This document shows, in pieces, positions 1 to 9,052 of a stretch of DNA of 54,742 nucleotides (position 1 is the first letter of the stretch; the number at the start of each line of letters is the position of its first letter). Location: positions 1-54,742 of the forward strand of contig JAJEAD010000044.1 in the NCBI GenBank assembly GCA_022824305.1, read 5' to 3'. The notes under the pieces are model-generated. The model made no database searches. It saw nothing but the letters and a program-made list of their open reading frames with translations, and was not told the origin of the DNA. Made by a program: the position numbers and the translations under genes. The stretch is from Gammaproteobacteria bacterium (GTDB lineage: Bacteria > Pseudomonadota > Gammaproteobacteria > HK1).

Positions 1-602
1 CTCGAGCTCAGCCGCAGCCGCCAGTCCCCCGTGCCCGTGCCGATGCCTCCCGACAGTCCCACACCGGCGTTGCCCGTCTCCAGATCCGCGGAGTTGAACT
101 GCACCGAGCGGTGCGCGCCGATGGCCAGCGTCACCGGACCGTGGCGCAGCCCCGCATCGTCCCACGCCTCGATGCGCACCTCGCCCGACTCCCCCGTGCG
201 GTTGACCACCCGCGCAAAGCCCTGGTACCCCCGCTCCAACCACCGCTGCGCAGACGGGAAGAACGCCACGCGATGCCCCAGCCTGCCCGTGGACTTCCTC
301 GAGACCCCCGCAACCGAGCGCTCGAGCGCTCGCTTGGCGCTCGCATCGAAGACGTGCGCCGGATGCGGCGGCGGCGCAGGGTCCGGCGTCGAGGCGTACA
401 TCGTGCTCGGCATCTGCGCGTGCGCCTGCTCCGCGCGGGCCTGCCGCCTGCGCTCCGCCTTGGCCGCCGCGCGCTCCTCGTAGCCCGCCGCCGGCGTGAC
501 CATCCGCTCCTGCGCACCGGGCACCTCGGGCACCGCTGTCAGCGCGGCCCCCGCGAGCAGCGCAGCCAACAGGAGCCTGTCGGGGCCACTCACGAATGGC
601 AT
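1..602 (-). CDS. Secreted protein, 3' end beyond window
   Basis: An open frame reads leftward from an ATG at 602 to the window edge without a stop, giving 200 residues of a truncated protein. An AGGAGG ribosome-binding site lies about 7 nt upstream. Residues 1-31 (MPFVSGPDRLLLAALLAGAA...) form a typical signal peptide, followed by an Ala/Arg/Gln-rich stretch. At about residues 125-195 there is a recognisable beta-type module (VVNRTGESGEVRIEAWDD, then HGPVTLAIGA and GLSGGIGTGTGDWRL). As I recall, such modules recur in large secreted or surface proteins of marine and halophilic gammaproteobacteria, so the full protein is probably much longer. Function is unknown. Opposite-strand frames here lack such features and are shadows. 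Confidence 0.75.
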   Translation of the reverse strand, partial: MPFVSGPDRLLLAALLAGAALTAVPEVPGAQERMVTPAAGYEERAAAKAERRRQARAEQAHAQMPSTMYASTPDPAPPPHPAHVFDASAKRALERSVAGVSRKSTGRLGHRVAFFPSAQRWLERGYQGFARVVNRTGESGEVRIEAWDDAGLRHGPVTLAIGAHRSVQFNSADLETGNAGVGLSGGIGTGTGDWRLRLSS

Positions 603-653
603 GCGCTGCCCTCCTGAGCACACGTAATGGAGGGAAAGTCGACGCGAACGCGA

Positions 654-682
654 ACTATAGTGGCCGAAAATAACACAGAGAA
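654..682 (-). promoter_or_regulatory. Candidate sigma-70 promoter of the secreted-protein gene
   Basis: On the minus strand a TATAGT -10 (654-659) sits 17 bp from TTCTCT (677-682), a weak -35. Transcription would start near 647 and leave a leader of about 45 nt before the ATG at 602. The -10 is good and the -35 is poor. A TTGACA further upstream (around 699-704) is not at a workable distance. Confidence 0.35.
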
Positions 683-868
683 CGCGCTTCGGCGGGAATG
701 TCAACGGAATATTGACTGCAAGGGATGCGAGTCGGACCCGCTATCGTCCCCTCGGGCAGACGCGGGAGCATCCCACCCTCGCCGGTGCGCGGGGTGCGCC
801 AACCGTCATCGGTCCTGGAATCCGTAGCCTGAACCGCCCCGGGGCCGCCGTGCGGTCCGGCCTCTCTC

Positions 869-2209
869 TCAGATGTCCAGCTTGCGCTCCAGGAAGTGGA
901 TGTCGACTCCACCCTCCCGGAAGGAAGGGTCGGAGCAGATATCTTCGTGCAGCGGGATGTTGGTGGCGATTCCGTCGATGACGATCTCGTCGAGCGCGGT
1001 GCGCATGCGCGCCAGCGCGGACTCCCGGTCGTCCCCGTGGGCGATGAGCTTGCCGATCATCGAGTCGTAGAAGGGAGGCACCACGTAGCCGTTGTAGACA
1101 TGACTGTCGAGGCGTATTCCCGGACCGCCGGGAGGGTGAAACAGCGTGATCCGGCCGGGCGAGGGCATGAAGTTGCGCGGGTCCTCCGCATTCAGACGGC
1201 ACTCCACGGCGTGGCCGCGGATGACGATCTCGTCCTGGGCGATATCCAGCGTGTCGCCCGCCGCGATCCGGAGCTGCGCCTTGACGAGATCGATCCCCGT
1301 CACCATTTCCGTCACCGGATGCTCGACCTGGATGCGGGTGTTCATCTCGATGAAGTAGAACTCGCCCTTCTCGAACAGGAACTCGAATGTGCCGGCGCCG
1401 CGATAGCCGATCTCCTCGCAGGCCCGCACGCAGCGCGCGCCGATGCTGCGCCGCTGCTCCGGCGTGATGCCGGGGGCCGGCGCCTCTTCGATGACCTTCT
1501 GGTTGCGCCGCTGGATGGAGCAGTCCCGCTCTCCGAGCGAGACCACGTTGCCGTGGGAGTCGGCGAGAACCTGGATCTCCACGTGCCGGGGCCGCTCGAG
1601 GTACTTCTCGAGATACAGGCGATCGTCGCCGAAGGCCGCCTGCGCCTCGGCCCGGGTCATCGACACCGCGCGCTCGAGCTCCTCCTCGCCGCGAACCACC
1701 CTCATTCCGCGCCCGCCGCCGCCGCCTACCGCCTTGACGATGACCGGGTATCCGACCCCGCGGGCGGCGCGCCGCGTCTCGCCGGCATCGGCGCCGAGCG
1801 CCCCGCCGGAGCCCGGGAGGCAGGGCACGCCCGCCGCCCGCATGCGCTCGATGGCGGACAGCTTGTCGCCCATCAGGCGAATGGTGTCCGGCCGCGGGCC
1901 GATGAAGTGAAAGCCGCTCTGCTCCACCCGCTCCGCGAAGTCCGCGTTCTCCGAGAGAAATCCGTAGCCGGGATGCACCGCGGCCGCGTCGGTGACCTCG
2001 GCCGCGCTCACCACCGCCGGGATGTTCAGGTAGCTGTCGGCCGCGGGCGGGGGTCCGATGCACACCGACTCGTCGGCGAGACGCACGTGCTTGAGATCAC
2101 GATCCGCGGAGGAGTGGACCGCGACCGTCTTGATCCCGAGCTCCCGGCAGGCGCGCAGCACGCGCAGTGCGATCTCCCCCCGGTTCGCGATCACCACCTT
2201 GTCGAGCAT
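869..2209 (-). CDS. accC: Biotin carboxylase subunit of acetyl-CoA carboxylase
   Basis: 446 residues, full length for AccC. It carboxylates the biotin on BCCP using ATP and bicarbonate, the first half-reaction of malonyl-CoA formation for fatty-acid synthesis in the cytoplasm. It starts [20 protein letters not shown], with the canonical IANRGEIA motif. The glycine-rich ATP loop is [10 protein letters not shown] (about residues 163-172). [20 protein letters not shown] (about 288-307) contains the catalytic Glu/Asn/Arg/Glu set. The start lies 7 nt downstream of accB, so the two form an operon. prmA, the common next gene in relatives, does not follow; only 266 bp without a recognisable gene separate accC from the next gene, which is in the same orientation. 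Confidence 0.98.
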   Translation of the reverse strand: MLDKVVIANRGEIALRVLRACRELGIKTVAVHSSADRDLKHVRLADESVCIGPPPAADSYLNIPAVVSAAEVTDAAAVHPGYGFLSENADFAERVEQSGFHFIGPRPDTIRLMGDKLSAIERMRAAGVPCLPGSGGALGADAGETRRAARGVGYPVIVKAVGGGGGRGMRVVRGEEELERAVSMTRAEAQAAFGDDRLYLEKYLERPRHVEIQVLADSHGNVVSLGERDCSIQRRNQKVIEEAPAPGITPEQRRSIGARCVRACEEIGYRGAGTFEFLFEKGEFYFIEMNTRIQVEHPVTEMVTGIDLVKAQLRIAAGDTLDIAQDEIVIRGHAVECRLNAEDPRNFMPSPGRITLFHPPGGPGIRLDSHVYNGYVVPPFYDSMIGKLIAHGDDRESALARMRTALDEIVIDGIATNIPLHEDICSDPSFREGGVDIHFLERKLDI

Positions 2210-2216
2210 CGCGATC

Positions 2217-2699
2217 TCAGGCCTCGAGGTCGACGGTGAAGAGCGGCTGACCGTACTCCACCGGCTGACCGTTCTCGACGAGGATGGCGGTGACCACGCC
2301 GGTGCAGTCCGCCTCGACCTGGTTGAGGATCTTCATCGCTTCGATGATGCACAGGGTGTCCCCGACCTCGATGCGCTGGCCGACGCTCACGAAGGGGCGC
2401 GAGCCCGGCGAGGAAGCGGCGAAGAAGGTCCCCACCATCGGAGAGGTCACGGCATGGCCCGCCATCTCCGGCTCCGCGGCGTCGGCGGAAGCCTCCGCCG
2501 GGGTCGGGGCGGCCGGTCCCCGGGGAGCAGGAGAGGGAGCGGGCGCGGCGGGGTAGGAAAGGCCCGGCGCCGGCACCGTCATCACCGCCGGTGGGCTGCG
2601 CCGGATCCGGACCGACTCCTCACCCTCGTGAACCTCGATCTCGTCCACCTCGGAGCGCTCGAGCAGCTCGATGAGCTTCTTGATCTTGCGGATGTCCAT
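2217..2699 (-). CDS. accB: Biotin carboxyl carrier protein of acetyl-CoA carboxylase
   Basis: 160 residues, normal for AccB. The N-terminal helix ([20 protein letters not shown]) is followed by a Pro/Ala-rich linker (about residues 40-80) and a C-terminal biotinyl domain. The biotin attachment motif is [12 protein letters not shown] (about residues 119-130), with the target lysine in EAMK. It carries CO2 from AccC to the AccAD carboxyltransferase. It lies between aroQ (7 nt upstream) and accC (7 nt downstream) in a tight aroQ-accB-accC operon, the usual gammaproteobacterial order. Confidence 0.98.
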   Translation of the reverse strand: MDIRKIKKLIELLERSEVDEIEVHEGEESVRIRRSPPAVMTVPAPGLSYPAAPAPSPAPRGPAAPTPAEASADAAEPEMAGHAVTSPMVGTFFAASSPGSRPFVSVGQRIEVGDTLCIIEAMKILNQVEADCTGVVTAILVENGQPVEYGQPLFTVDLEA

Positions 2700-2706
2700 G
2701 GCGTGC

Positions 2707-3144
2707 TCAGCCGAGGCGGGCGGCGGCGGCCCGGTAGGCCAGCTCGTACCCTTGCGGGCCCAGCCCGATGATCACCCCGGTCGCCAGGTCGGAGAAGTAG
2801 GAGCGGTGTCGAAAGGGCTCGCGCCGATGGACGTTGGAGAGGTGAATCTCGATGAAGGGAATCTCCACCGCGGCGAGCGCGTCGCGAAGCGCGACGCTGG
2901 TGTGGGTGAATGCGGCGGGATTGATGAGGATGAACGCGACGCCGTCATCGGGCGCACGCTGCACGCGGTCCACCAGCTCGTGCTCGGCGTTGCTCTGAAA
3001 GCAGCTCAGTCGATGCCCGTCCCGGGCCGCCAGCGCGCCCACCCGAGCCTCGATGTCGCCGAGGCCGCTCGCACCGTAGTGCTCGGGCTCCCGCGACCCG
3101 AGCAGGTTCAGATTGGGTCCGTTCAGGAGGAGAATGTGCGCCAT
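2707..3144 (-). CDS. aroQ: Type II 3-dehydroquinate dehydratase
   Basis: 145 residues, the usual size for dodecameric type II dehydroquinases. It converts 3-dehydroquinate to 3-dehydroshikimate in the shikimate pathway. The start [20 protein letters not shown] is diagnostic, with the catalytic Tyr in [24 protein letters not shown] and [19 protein letters not shown] carry the catalytic His and substrate-binding residues. The frame stays open 47 codons upstream, but family alignment fixes the ATG at 3144, with a candidate promoter just upstream. It is the first gene of the aroQ-accB-accC operon. Confidence 0.97.
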   Translation of the reverse strand: MAHILLLNGPNLNLLGSREPEHYGASGLGDIEARVGALAARDGHRLSCFQSNAEHELVDRVQRAPDDGVAFILINPAAFTHTSVALRDALAAVEIPFIEIHLSNVHRREPFRHRSYFSDLATGVIIGLGPQGYELAYRAAAARLG

Positions 3145-3197
3145 GTCGTAGTTCGTTTTGTGGAAATTGGCAGAAGATCGTTGCCGTTCCGGGCAAG

Positions 3198-3227
3198 ATA
3201 CTACAGTTTCTTTGCGTCGCCGGTCCA
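3198..3227 (-). promoter_or_regulatory. Candidate promoter of aroQ-accB-accC
   Basis: Minus-strand TGGACC (3222-3227), an 18-bp spacer and TAGTAT (3198-3203), each 4/6 to the sigma-70 consensus. Predicted start near 3191, with a leader of about 47 nt to the aroQ ATG. Found by eye only. Confidence 0.4.
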
Positions 3228-3349
3228 CGTCGCCGCGGGCCGGAAGCGGGAGGGAGACGGAGCGCCCCGCAGCGACGGTCCCCACCCCGGCCTCCGGGAG
3301 AGGCGCCGCCGGTCCGCGCTCGACGCCGCGATCGGGCGGGCGGCGCCCC

Positions 3350-4042
3350 TCAGGAAGCCGGCGCCGGGGACTGCGCCTTCTCCGCCAGCAGCGCCTCGAG
3401 GCGGGCTTCGAGCGCGTCCCGGGCGACGAGTCCGGCGTAGCGCTCCACCACCTGTCCGCCCGGGGAGACCAGCGCGGTGAAGGGAAGCACCTGGTTCGGG
3501 TTGCCGAAGCTGCGCATGAGATCGAAGAGCGGCGCGTCCCCCACCGCGGTGGGGTAGTTCAGGGAAACATCCTTCGCGTACGCGCGCACCGTCTCCAGCT
3601 CGTCGAGCGCGATACCCACGAAGCGCACGCCCCGGTTGCGGTACCTCGACTGGAGGGCGATGAACTCCGGGATTTCCGTGAGGCAGGGCGAGCACCACGT
3701 CGCCCAGAAATTGACGACCACCACGCGGCCGTCCCAGTGGGCCATGCGGCGATGCACACCGTCGAGGTCGACGAACTGGAAGTCCGGGCGGCGCTCCGTG
3801 ACGGGTGGCGCCGGCGCCGCGGAAATCGCGTCCGCGTCCGGGCGCGGATCCGGTTCGTGAACCAGGTAGGCGGTGGCGAACCCCACCCCGGCGCCGGCGA
3901 GCGCGAGCAGCGTGGCGCCGAGCGCGAAACGGGCCCTGATCAAGGCAAGCGCCGTCCGCCGGACCCGCGGCGCCGACCCGATTGCGGCTTGAATTGCATC
4001 GCGCACATCCCCATGAACGAGGTGTCGACCACGACAATACAT
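3350..4042 (-). CDS. TlpA/ResA-like membrane-anchored thioredoxin
   Basis: About 230 residues. A hydrophobic anchor ([23 protein letters not shown]) is followed by a periplasmic TlpA-type thioredoxin fold with [25 protein letters not shown] is the redox CXXC site. A cis-Pro region ([17 protein letters not shown]) is also present. Such proteins reduce periplasmic disulfides, often in cytochrome c or CuA maturation, and the oxidase genes at 23-31 kb would be a plausible client. The substrate is inferred. The start is uncertain: ATG 4042 lacks a good ribosome-binding site, and GTG 4006 or TTG 3943 would shorten only the N-terminal tail. In many relatives dsbD or cutA occupies this spot between aroQ and fxsA. 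Confidence 0.85.
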   Translation of the reverse strand: MYCRGRHLVHGDVRDAIQAAIGSAPRVRRTALALIRARFALGATLLALAGAGVGFATAYLVHEPDPRPDADAISAAPAPPVTERRPDFQFVDLDGVHRRMAHWDGRVVVVNFWATWCSPCLTEIPEFIALQSRYRNRGVRFVGIALDELETVRAYAKDVSLNYPTAVGDAPLFDLMRSFGNPNQVLPFTALVSPGGQVVERYAGLVARDALEARLEALLAEKAQSPAPAS

Positions 4043-4182
4043 TATCCTTGGCGCTACTTGAGCACTTCCGCCGCCACCGCCTCGAGCCGCATGTCCTGTC
4101 ACTCCTGCGCCCGGTTCGCCCTCCCCCGAAGGGCGGCTCACTCTCATCCCGGTGAGCGCCGGCGGCCTGTGCGGAGCCCGGC

Positions 4183-4644
4183 ATGAGGCTCTTCCCGCTG
4201 CTGCTCTTCGGCTTCATCGCCGTGCCGCTCTTCGAGCTCTACCTGCTCATCGAAGTGGGCAGTGTCATCGGCGCTCTTCCCGCGATCGGCCTGTGCATCG
4301 CCACCGCCGTCATCGGCGCCGCCCTGGTGCGCTCGCAGGGTCTCCGCACGCTTCGGGACGTGCACGGCGCGCTGGGACGCGGCGAGGTGCCGGCCGTCGC
4401 CATGCTGGAAGGCGTGGTGCTCGCGATCGCCGGAGTCCTGCTGTTGACCCCCGGCCTGGCCACTGACGCCATCGGCTTCGTGGCGCTGGTGCCGCCCCTG
4501 CGGCGCAGCCTGCTCCTGCGCGCGCTGCGCGCACACCTCCGGCCCCACTTCGTCGCATCGTCCCATGGGCCCCCCGGGACCGGCGTCACCCTCGACGGCG
4601 AGTACCGGCGCGGTCGCGACTCGCCGGCCCGAATCGAAAGATAA
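4183..4644 (+). CDS. fxsA: FxsA family membrane protein
   Basis: 153 residues. It has three to four hydrophobic segments: FPLLLFGFIAVPLFELYLLI, GALPAIGLCIATAVIGAALV, and a long one around AMLEGVVLAIAGVLLLTPGL. PLFELYLLIEVG and GVLLLTPGLATDAIGF are the family hallmarks. The tail is hydrophilic and Arg-rich. E. coli FxsA, when overproduced, relieves phage T7 exclusion by the F-plasmid PifA protein; its physiological role is unclear. In relatives fxsA is usually followed by groES-groEL. Here glnE follows after 52 bp, and no chaperonin genes are present. Confidence 0.9.
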   Translation: MRLFPLLLFGFIAVPLFELYLLIEVGSVIGALPAIGLCIATAVIGAALVRSQGLRTLRDVHGALGRGEVPAVAMLEGVVLAIAGVLLLTPGLATDAIGFVALVPPLRRSLLLRALRAHLRPHFVASSHGPPGTGVTLDGEYRRGRDSPARIER

Positions 4645-4696
4645 GCGCTTGTCCCCGCGCGCCCCCGACGGGACGAGCAAGGCCGCGGGACCATCG

Positions 4697-7594
4697 ATGT
4701 CCCCCCTGCCCGACTCACTGCGAGCGCTCGCCACGATGCGCAGGTCCCGCTACGCGGAGGCGGCGCGGAAGGCGGGGCAGGAAGCCCCTGGCCTCGCCGA
4801 GGGCCCCGGAGACGCATCAAGGGTCTGGGCGTGCAGCGAATTCGTCGCCGAGAGCTGCACCCGCTACCCCGACATGCTGTCGGAGCTGATGGACAGCGGC
4901 GACCTGGAGCGGCCTTACGCGGCGGGCGAGGACGACGCGGACCAGGGGCGGCGCGTTGCGCTGCACGTCGAGCGCCTGCGCAACGCCCTCGGAGAAGGCC
5001 CCGGCGAGGACCTGCTTCGCCGGGGCCTGCGCCGGATGCGCAGGCGCGAGATGGTGCGCATTGCGTGGCGCGACATCGGGGGCCTCGCCGGGCTCGAGGA
5101 GACCATGGCGGAGACCTCGGCCTTCGCCGACGCGGTGCTGACCTTCACCTGCGACGTGCTGCAGCGCCGCCTCTCGGCCACGTTGGGCGAGCCGACGGAC
5201 GGGCAGGGCCGCGGGCAGCGGCTGGTGGTGTACGCGCTCGGGAAGCTGGGGGCGGAGGAGCTCAACTTCTCCTCCGACATCGACCTGATCTTCGCCTTCC
5301 CGGAAGAGGGTGAGTGCCGGAACGGGAGAAAGGCCCTCGCCAACCAGGAGTTCTTCGCGCGCCTCGGACAGAAGCTGGTGCAGGCGCTCAGCGAGCGGAG
5401 CGAGGACGGCATCGTCTTCCGGGTGGACATGAGGCTCCGCCCCTTCGGCAACGCGGGACCGCTCGTGTCGAGCTTCGATGCGCTGGAGGACTACTACCAG
5501 AACCACGGGCGCGACTGGGAGCGCTACGCGCTCATCCGGGCGCGTCCGGTCACCGGCGACAGCGATGAGGGCCATGGCCTCCTGGAGCGGCTGCGGCCCT
5601 TCGTCTACCGGCGCTACCTGGACTTCGGCGCGCTTCAGTCCATGCGGGAGATGAAGAGCCTGATCACGGACGAGGTGGTCCGGCGCGGGCTGGACGATCA
5701 CGTCAAGCTCGGCGCCGGCGGCATCCGCGAGCTGGAGTTCATCGGCCATGCATTCCAGATGGTGCGCGGCGGAAGGATCCACGCGCTCCGGAGTCGGCAC
5801 ATCCTGCGGGTCATCGGCGAGCTGGGTCGCCTGCGGCTCCTGCCCGAGTACGCCGTGTCCGAGCTCGACCGGGCCTACCGCTTCCTGCGCAACACCGAGC
5901 ACCGGCTGCAGCAGATGCAGGACCGCCAGTGCCACACGCTCCCCGCGGACGAATCGGCTCGTGACTGCCTCGCGGCCGGAATGGGCTTCGCCGCCTGGCC
6001 GGACCTCGAGTCCGAGCTCGCGCGCCACCGGGCCCGGGTGCATGCGCACTTCGCGCAGGTTCTCGGTCCGGCCGCCTCCGACACCCCTGCCGAGGACCCG
6101 CTCGCCGCGCTGTGGGCGGGAAACCTCGACGAGGCCCAGGCGGAAGCGCTGCTCGGCGAGGCGGGATACGAAGACGGCGGGGACGCCCACGCTGCCGTCC
6201 GCCGCTTCGCCGACACCTACGCGATTCGTTTCCTCGACTCGCGGGGACGCGAGCGCCTGGCGCGCCTGATGCCCGACCTGTTGCGCGCCTGCGCACGCGC
6301 GCGACCGGCCGGGGAAACGCTGAGCCGCACCCTCAGGGTCATGGAGACGATCGCGAGGCGCAGCGTCTACATCGCTCTGCTCCGCGAGCGGCCCATCGCG
6401 CTCTCCCAGCTCGTCCGGCTTTGCCGGGCCAGCCCATGGATCGCGCTCCAGATCGGCCGTCATCCACTGCTCCTCGACGAGCTGCTCGATCCCCGCACCC
6501 TCTACGCGCCACTGGATCGCTTCGCGCTGGTCGAAGACCTCCGCAACCGCCTCGCCGACGTCACCTCCGGGGACATCGAGCAGGAGATGGCGGTGCTGCG
6601 CCAGTTCAAGCACGCGAACACGCTGCGGGTCGCAGCGGCCGACGTGGCGCGCACCATGCCGCTGATGGTGGTGAGCGACCACCTGACGGACATCGCCGAA
6701 ATCACTCTGGCCAAGGCGGCGGAGATCGCGATACGCGATCTCGTGCTCCGCCACGGCGAAGCGCGATGCCGTATCGACGGCGAGGACCGGCACGCCCCCT
6801 TCGCCATCGTGGCCTACGGAAAGCTCGGAGGTTTCGAGCTCGGCTACGGCTCGGACCTCGACCTGGTCTTCATCCACGGCAGCGAGGGCGAAGCGCAGCA
6901 GACCCGGGGGCCGCGCGTGATCGACAACGCCCGCTTCTTCGCCCGGGTCGCCCAGCGGGTCATCCACTTCATCTCCATGCGCACCCCCGACGGCGTGCTC
7001 TACGAGGTGGATGCCCGGCTCAGGCCGGACGGCGGGAAGGGAATGCTCGTCAACAGCCTCAACGGACTCGCCGGCTACCTGCGCGAGTCGGCGTGGACCT
7101 GGGAACAACAGGCCCTGGTGCGGGCGCGCGTGGTCGCGGGCGATCACTCGGTGCGCGAGCGGTTCATGGCGCTCCGCCGGGAAATCCTGCTCAGGCCGCG
7201 TGACCCCGGGCGCTTGCGCACCGAGGTCCGGGACATGCGCGAGCGCATGCGCGTCAACCTGAGCCGGGACACGCAGGACGACTTCGATCTCAAGCAGGGC
7301 CGGGGCGGTATCGCGGATATTGAATTTATGGTGCAATACGCCGCCTTGTGCTGGGCGCCGAAACTCGGTGACTACCTGGACTACACCGACAACATCCGAC
7401 TCCTGGACGGGTGCGACAGGATCGGGTTGATGGACGCTGGCGATGTGCGCGCGCTCACCGACGCGTACCGTGCGTATCGTGCCCGCATGCACGAAAATGC
7501 ACTGCACGAAGACGCGGGAGTGGTGCCGGCAAGCGAGTTCACCGGCCACCGGGAAGCCGTTACCCGCATCTGGCGCGATCTGATGGAATCTTGA
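4697..7594 (+). CDS. glnE: Glutamine synthetase adenylyltransferase/adenylyl-removing enzyme
   Basis: 965 residues, close to the 946 of E. coli. This bifunctional enzyme adenylylates and deadenylylates glutamine synthetase in response to PII and glutamine, so it controls nitrogen assimilation. Two nucleotidyltransferase half-domains are visible. The N-terminal one (adenylyl removal) has YALGKLGAEELNFSSDIDL near residue 180. The C-terminal one (adenylylation) has VAYGKLGGFELGYGSDLDL near 705. Each holds a GS-D-D catalytic motif, with a central helical regulatory region and a C-terminal QGRGGIADIEFMVQY segment. ATG 4697 (MSPLPDSLRALA) was chosen because upstream residues overlap fxsA and look non-coding. 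ilvE follows 39 nt later. Confidence 0.97.
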   Translation: MSPLPDSLRALATMRRSRYAEAARKAGQEAPGLAEGPGDASRVWACSEFVAESCTRYPDMLSELMDSGDLERPYAAGEDDADQGRRVALHVERLRNALGEGPGEDLLRRGLRRMRRREMVRIAWRDIGGLAGLEETMAETSAFADAVLTFTCDVLQRRLSATLGEPTDGQGRGQRLVVYALGKLGAEELNFSSDIDLIFAFPEEGECRNGRKALANQEFFARLGQKLVQALSERSEDGIVFRVDMRLRPFGNAGPLVSSFDALEDYYQNHGRDWERYALIRARPVTGDSDEGHGLLERLRPFVYRRYLDFGALQSMREMKSLITDEVVRRGLDDHVKLGAGGIRELEFIGHAFQMVRGGRIHALRSRHILRVIGELGRLRLLPEYAVSELDRAYRFLRNTEHRLQQMQDRQCHTLPADESARDCLAAGMGFAAWPDLESELARHRARVHAHFAQVLGPAASDTPAEDPLAALWAGNLDEAQAEALLGEAGYEDGGDAHAAVRRFADTYAIRFLDSRGRERLARLMPDLLRACARARPAGETLSRTLRVMETIARRSVYIALLRERPIALSQLVRLCRASPWIALQIGRHPLLLDELLDPRTLYAPLDRFALVEDLRNRLADVTSGDIEQEMAVLRQFKHANTLRVAAADVARTMPLMVVSDHLTDIAEITLAKAAEIAIRDLVLRHGEARCRIDGEDRHAPFAIVAYGKLGGFELGYGSDLDLVFIHGSEGEAQQTRGPRVIDNARFFARVAQRVIHFISMRTPDGVLYEVDARLRPDGGKGMLVNSLNGLAGYLRESAWTWEQQALVRARVVAGDHSVRERFMALRREILLRPRDPGRLRTEVRDMRERMRVNLSRDTQDDFDLKQGRGGIADIEFMVQYAALCWAPKLGDYLDYTDNIRLLDGCDRIGLMDAGDVRALTDAYRAYRARMHENALHEDAGVVPASEFTGHREAVTRIWRDLMES

Positions 7595-7633
7595 GCGGAA
7601 GAGTCTGCGTTAGAGTCCGGGGGGAACGAGGCA

Positions 7634-8554
7634 ATGGGGATGGACGATCGCGACGGCCTGATCTGGATGGACGGCGAGTACGTGCCCTGGCGCGACGCCA
7701 AGGTGCACGTCCTCACCCACACCCTCCACTACGGACTCGGCTGCTTCGAGGGGGTACGTGCCTACAAGACGGAGAGCGGCACCGCCATCTTCCGCCTCGA
7801 AGACCACACCAACCGCCTCTTCGATTCCGCCCGGATCCTCTCGATGCAGATCCCCTACGACAAGCAGACGCTGAACGGGGTGCAGCGCGAGATCATCGCG
7901 AAGAACGGGCTCGAGTCCGCGTACGTCCGCCCCCTCGTCTACTACGGCTCGGAAGGCCTCGGGCTTCACGCGACCTCGCTCTCGGTGCACGTGGCGATCG
8001 CAACCTGGGAATGGGGCGCCTACCTCGGGGCGGAGAACCTCGAACGCGGGATCCGGGTGCGCACCTCCTCGTTCAGCCGGCACCACATCAACGCGGCGAT
8101 GGGCAAGGCGAAGGCGAACGGGCAGTACATCAACTCCATCCTCGCCCTCTCGGAGGCGCTGCGCGACGGATATGACGAAGCGCTGCTGCTCGATCCCTCG
8201 GGCTACGTGGCCGAAGGCAGCGGAGAGAACTTCTTCATGCTCCGCAACAACGTCATCTACACCCCCGCCCTCACCTCCGCCCTTCCCGGAATCACCCGCG
8301 ACACCGTGGAGACCCTCGCCAGGGACCTGGGCTACCCGGTGCAGGAACGCCTGATAACCCGGGATGAGGTCTACATCGCGGACGAGTGCTTCTTCACCGG
8401 CACCGCGGCCGAAGTCACTCCGATTCGCGAGGTCGACGGCAGAATCATCGGTGAGGGCCTGCGCGGCCCGGTGACCGAAGCCCTGCAGTCGGCGTACTTC
8501 GACCAGGTGCACGGCCGCAGGAACTCGCACCCGGAGTGGCTCACCTACGTGTGA
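7634..8554 (+). CDS. ilvE: Branched-chain amino acid aminotransferase
   Basis: 306 residues, a class IV PLP-dependent aminotransferase that makes the last step of Val, Leu and Ile synthesis from their 2-oxo acids and glutamate. LTHTLHYGLGCFEGVRAYKT at about residues 27-46 is the family signature. SRHHINAAMGKAKANGQYIN contains the PLP lysine (in GKAKANG, about residue 158). EGSGENFFMLRNNVIYTPAL and FFTGTAAEVTPIREVDGRII bind cofactor and substrate. It follows glnE closely and shares its direction, a common gammaproteobacterial pairing; it is followed by the small zinc-finger gene, as in relatives. Confidence 0.97.
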   Translation: MGMDDRDGLIWMDGEYVPWRDAKVHVLTHTLHYGLGCFEGVRAYKTESGTAIFRLEDHTNRLFDSARILSMQIPYDKQTLNGVQREIIAKNGLESAYVRPLVYYGSEGLGLHATSLSVHVAIATWEWGAYLGAENLERGIRVRTSSFSRHHINAAMGKAKANGQYINSILALSEALRDGYDEALLLDPSGYVAEGSGENFFMLRNNVIYTPALTSALPGITRDTVETLARDLGYPVQERLITRDEVYIADECFFTGTAAEVTPIREVDGRIIGEGLRGPVTEALQSAYFDQVHGRRNSHPEWLTYV

Positions 8555-8633
8555 TGAGCGTACGACGCCGTCCGACCCGGCACCGCCCGCCGCGCGGCAT
8601 CCCCGGGGGTCCCGGGGTGGCGAGGAGATATAC

Positions 8634-8849
8634 GTGGTAGAGCGGACGGTAGGAAGAGCGGATCTCGTGGCGCCGAACGCCGAGAACCGCTACCGGGTAA
8701 CGCAGGCCGACCTGCCGCTCTGCTGCCCGATGCCGGGCATGTACCTGTGGAACTCGCACCCCCGGGTATACTTGCCCATCGAGGCGACCGGCGAGGCGAT
8801 ATGCCCCTACTGCGGCGCAATCTATGTGCTGGAAGACGCGACTCCGTGA
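8634..8849 (+). CDS. Small zinc-finger domain protein
   Basis: 71 residues from a GTG at 8634, with GAGGAG about 8 nt upstream. The zinc-ligand pattern is CCPMPGMYLWNSHPRVYLPI followed by GEAICPYCGAIYVL: an upstream Cys, His, then CPYC, as in the NDUFS6-like zinc-finger family found downstream of ilvE in many gammaproteobacteria. In mitochondria this fold belongs to a complex I accessory subunit. The bacterial role is unknown and no complex I genes are present here. It is probably co-transcribed with ilvE, 79 bp upstream. Confidence 0.85.
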   Translation: MVERTVGRADLVAPNAENRYRVTQADLPLCCPMPGMYLWNSHPRVYLPIEATGEAICPYCGAIYVLEDATP

Positions 8850-8891
8850 CGACACGGCGAGCGGCAGTCGCATGAGAGCGCACCCTCGTTT

Positions 8892-9050
8892 GGCCGCCAT
8901 ATCTCACCGAATTCCTGGCTCGCGGACTCCAATCTGCTCGTGTTAGCGGAGCGTACTCCCTCGAGCCGCTTCGACGCAGTGTCGGCTACCTGCTTCGCTG
9001 CGCAGTCCCTGCTTCGCTCGCAGGCCGGGCAAGCCATCCGTCTCGGGCCC
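8892..9050 (+). repeat. Intergenic repeat copy A (degenerate ends)
   Basis: Member of the dispersed element described fully at 33415-33596, here in forward orientation on the plus strand. The left end TGGCCGCCATATCTCACC aligns without gaps to the left inverted repeat of the intact copy. The core TGGCTCGCGGACTCCAATCTG (around 8916-8936) and CTCGAGCC...CTTCG...GTGTCGGCTAC match it strongly. The right terminal repeat is not recognisable. The copy ends just before the pyrF start. Confidence 0.7.
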
Positions 9051-9052
9051 TG

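Noticed and set aside
31..617. Two overlapping rightward open frames at the left edge
   Set aside because: They are Arg/Pro/Ser-rich, have no ribosome-binding site or family motif, and lie opposite the leftward secreted-protein frame, which has a signal peptide and an AGGAGG site.
4110..4140. CGCCCT/AGGGCG hairpin between the TlpA-like gene and fxsA as a CIRCE or heat-shock element
   Set aside because: It is a simple GC-rich stem and lacks the TTAGCACTC arms. It may be part of a leader but nothing supports an operator call.
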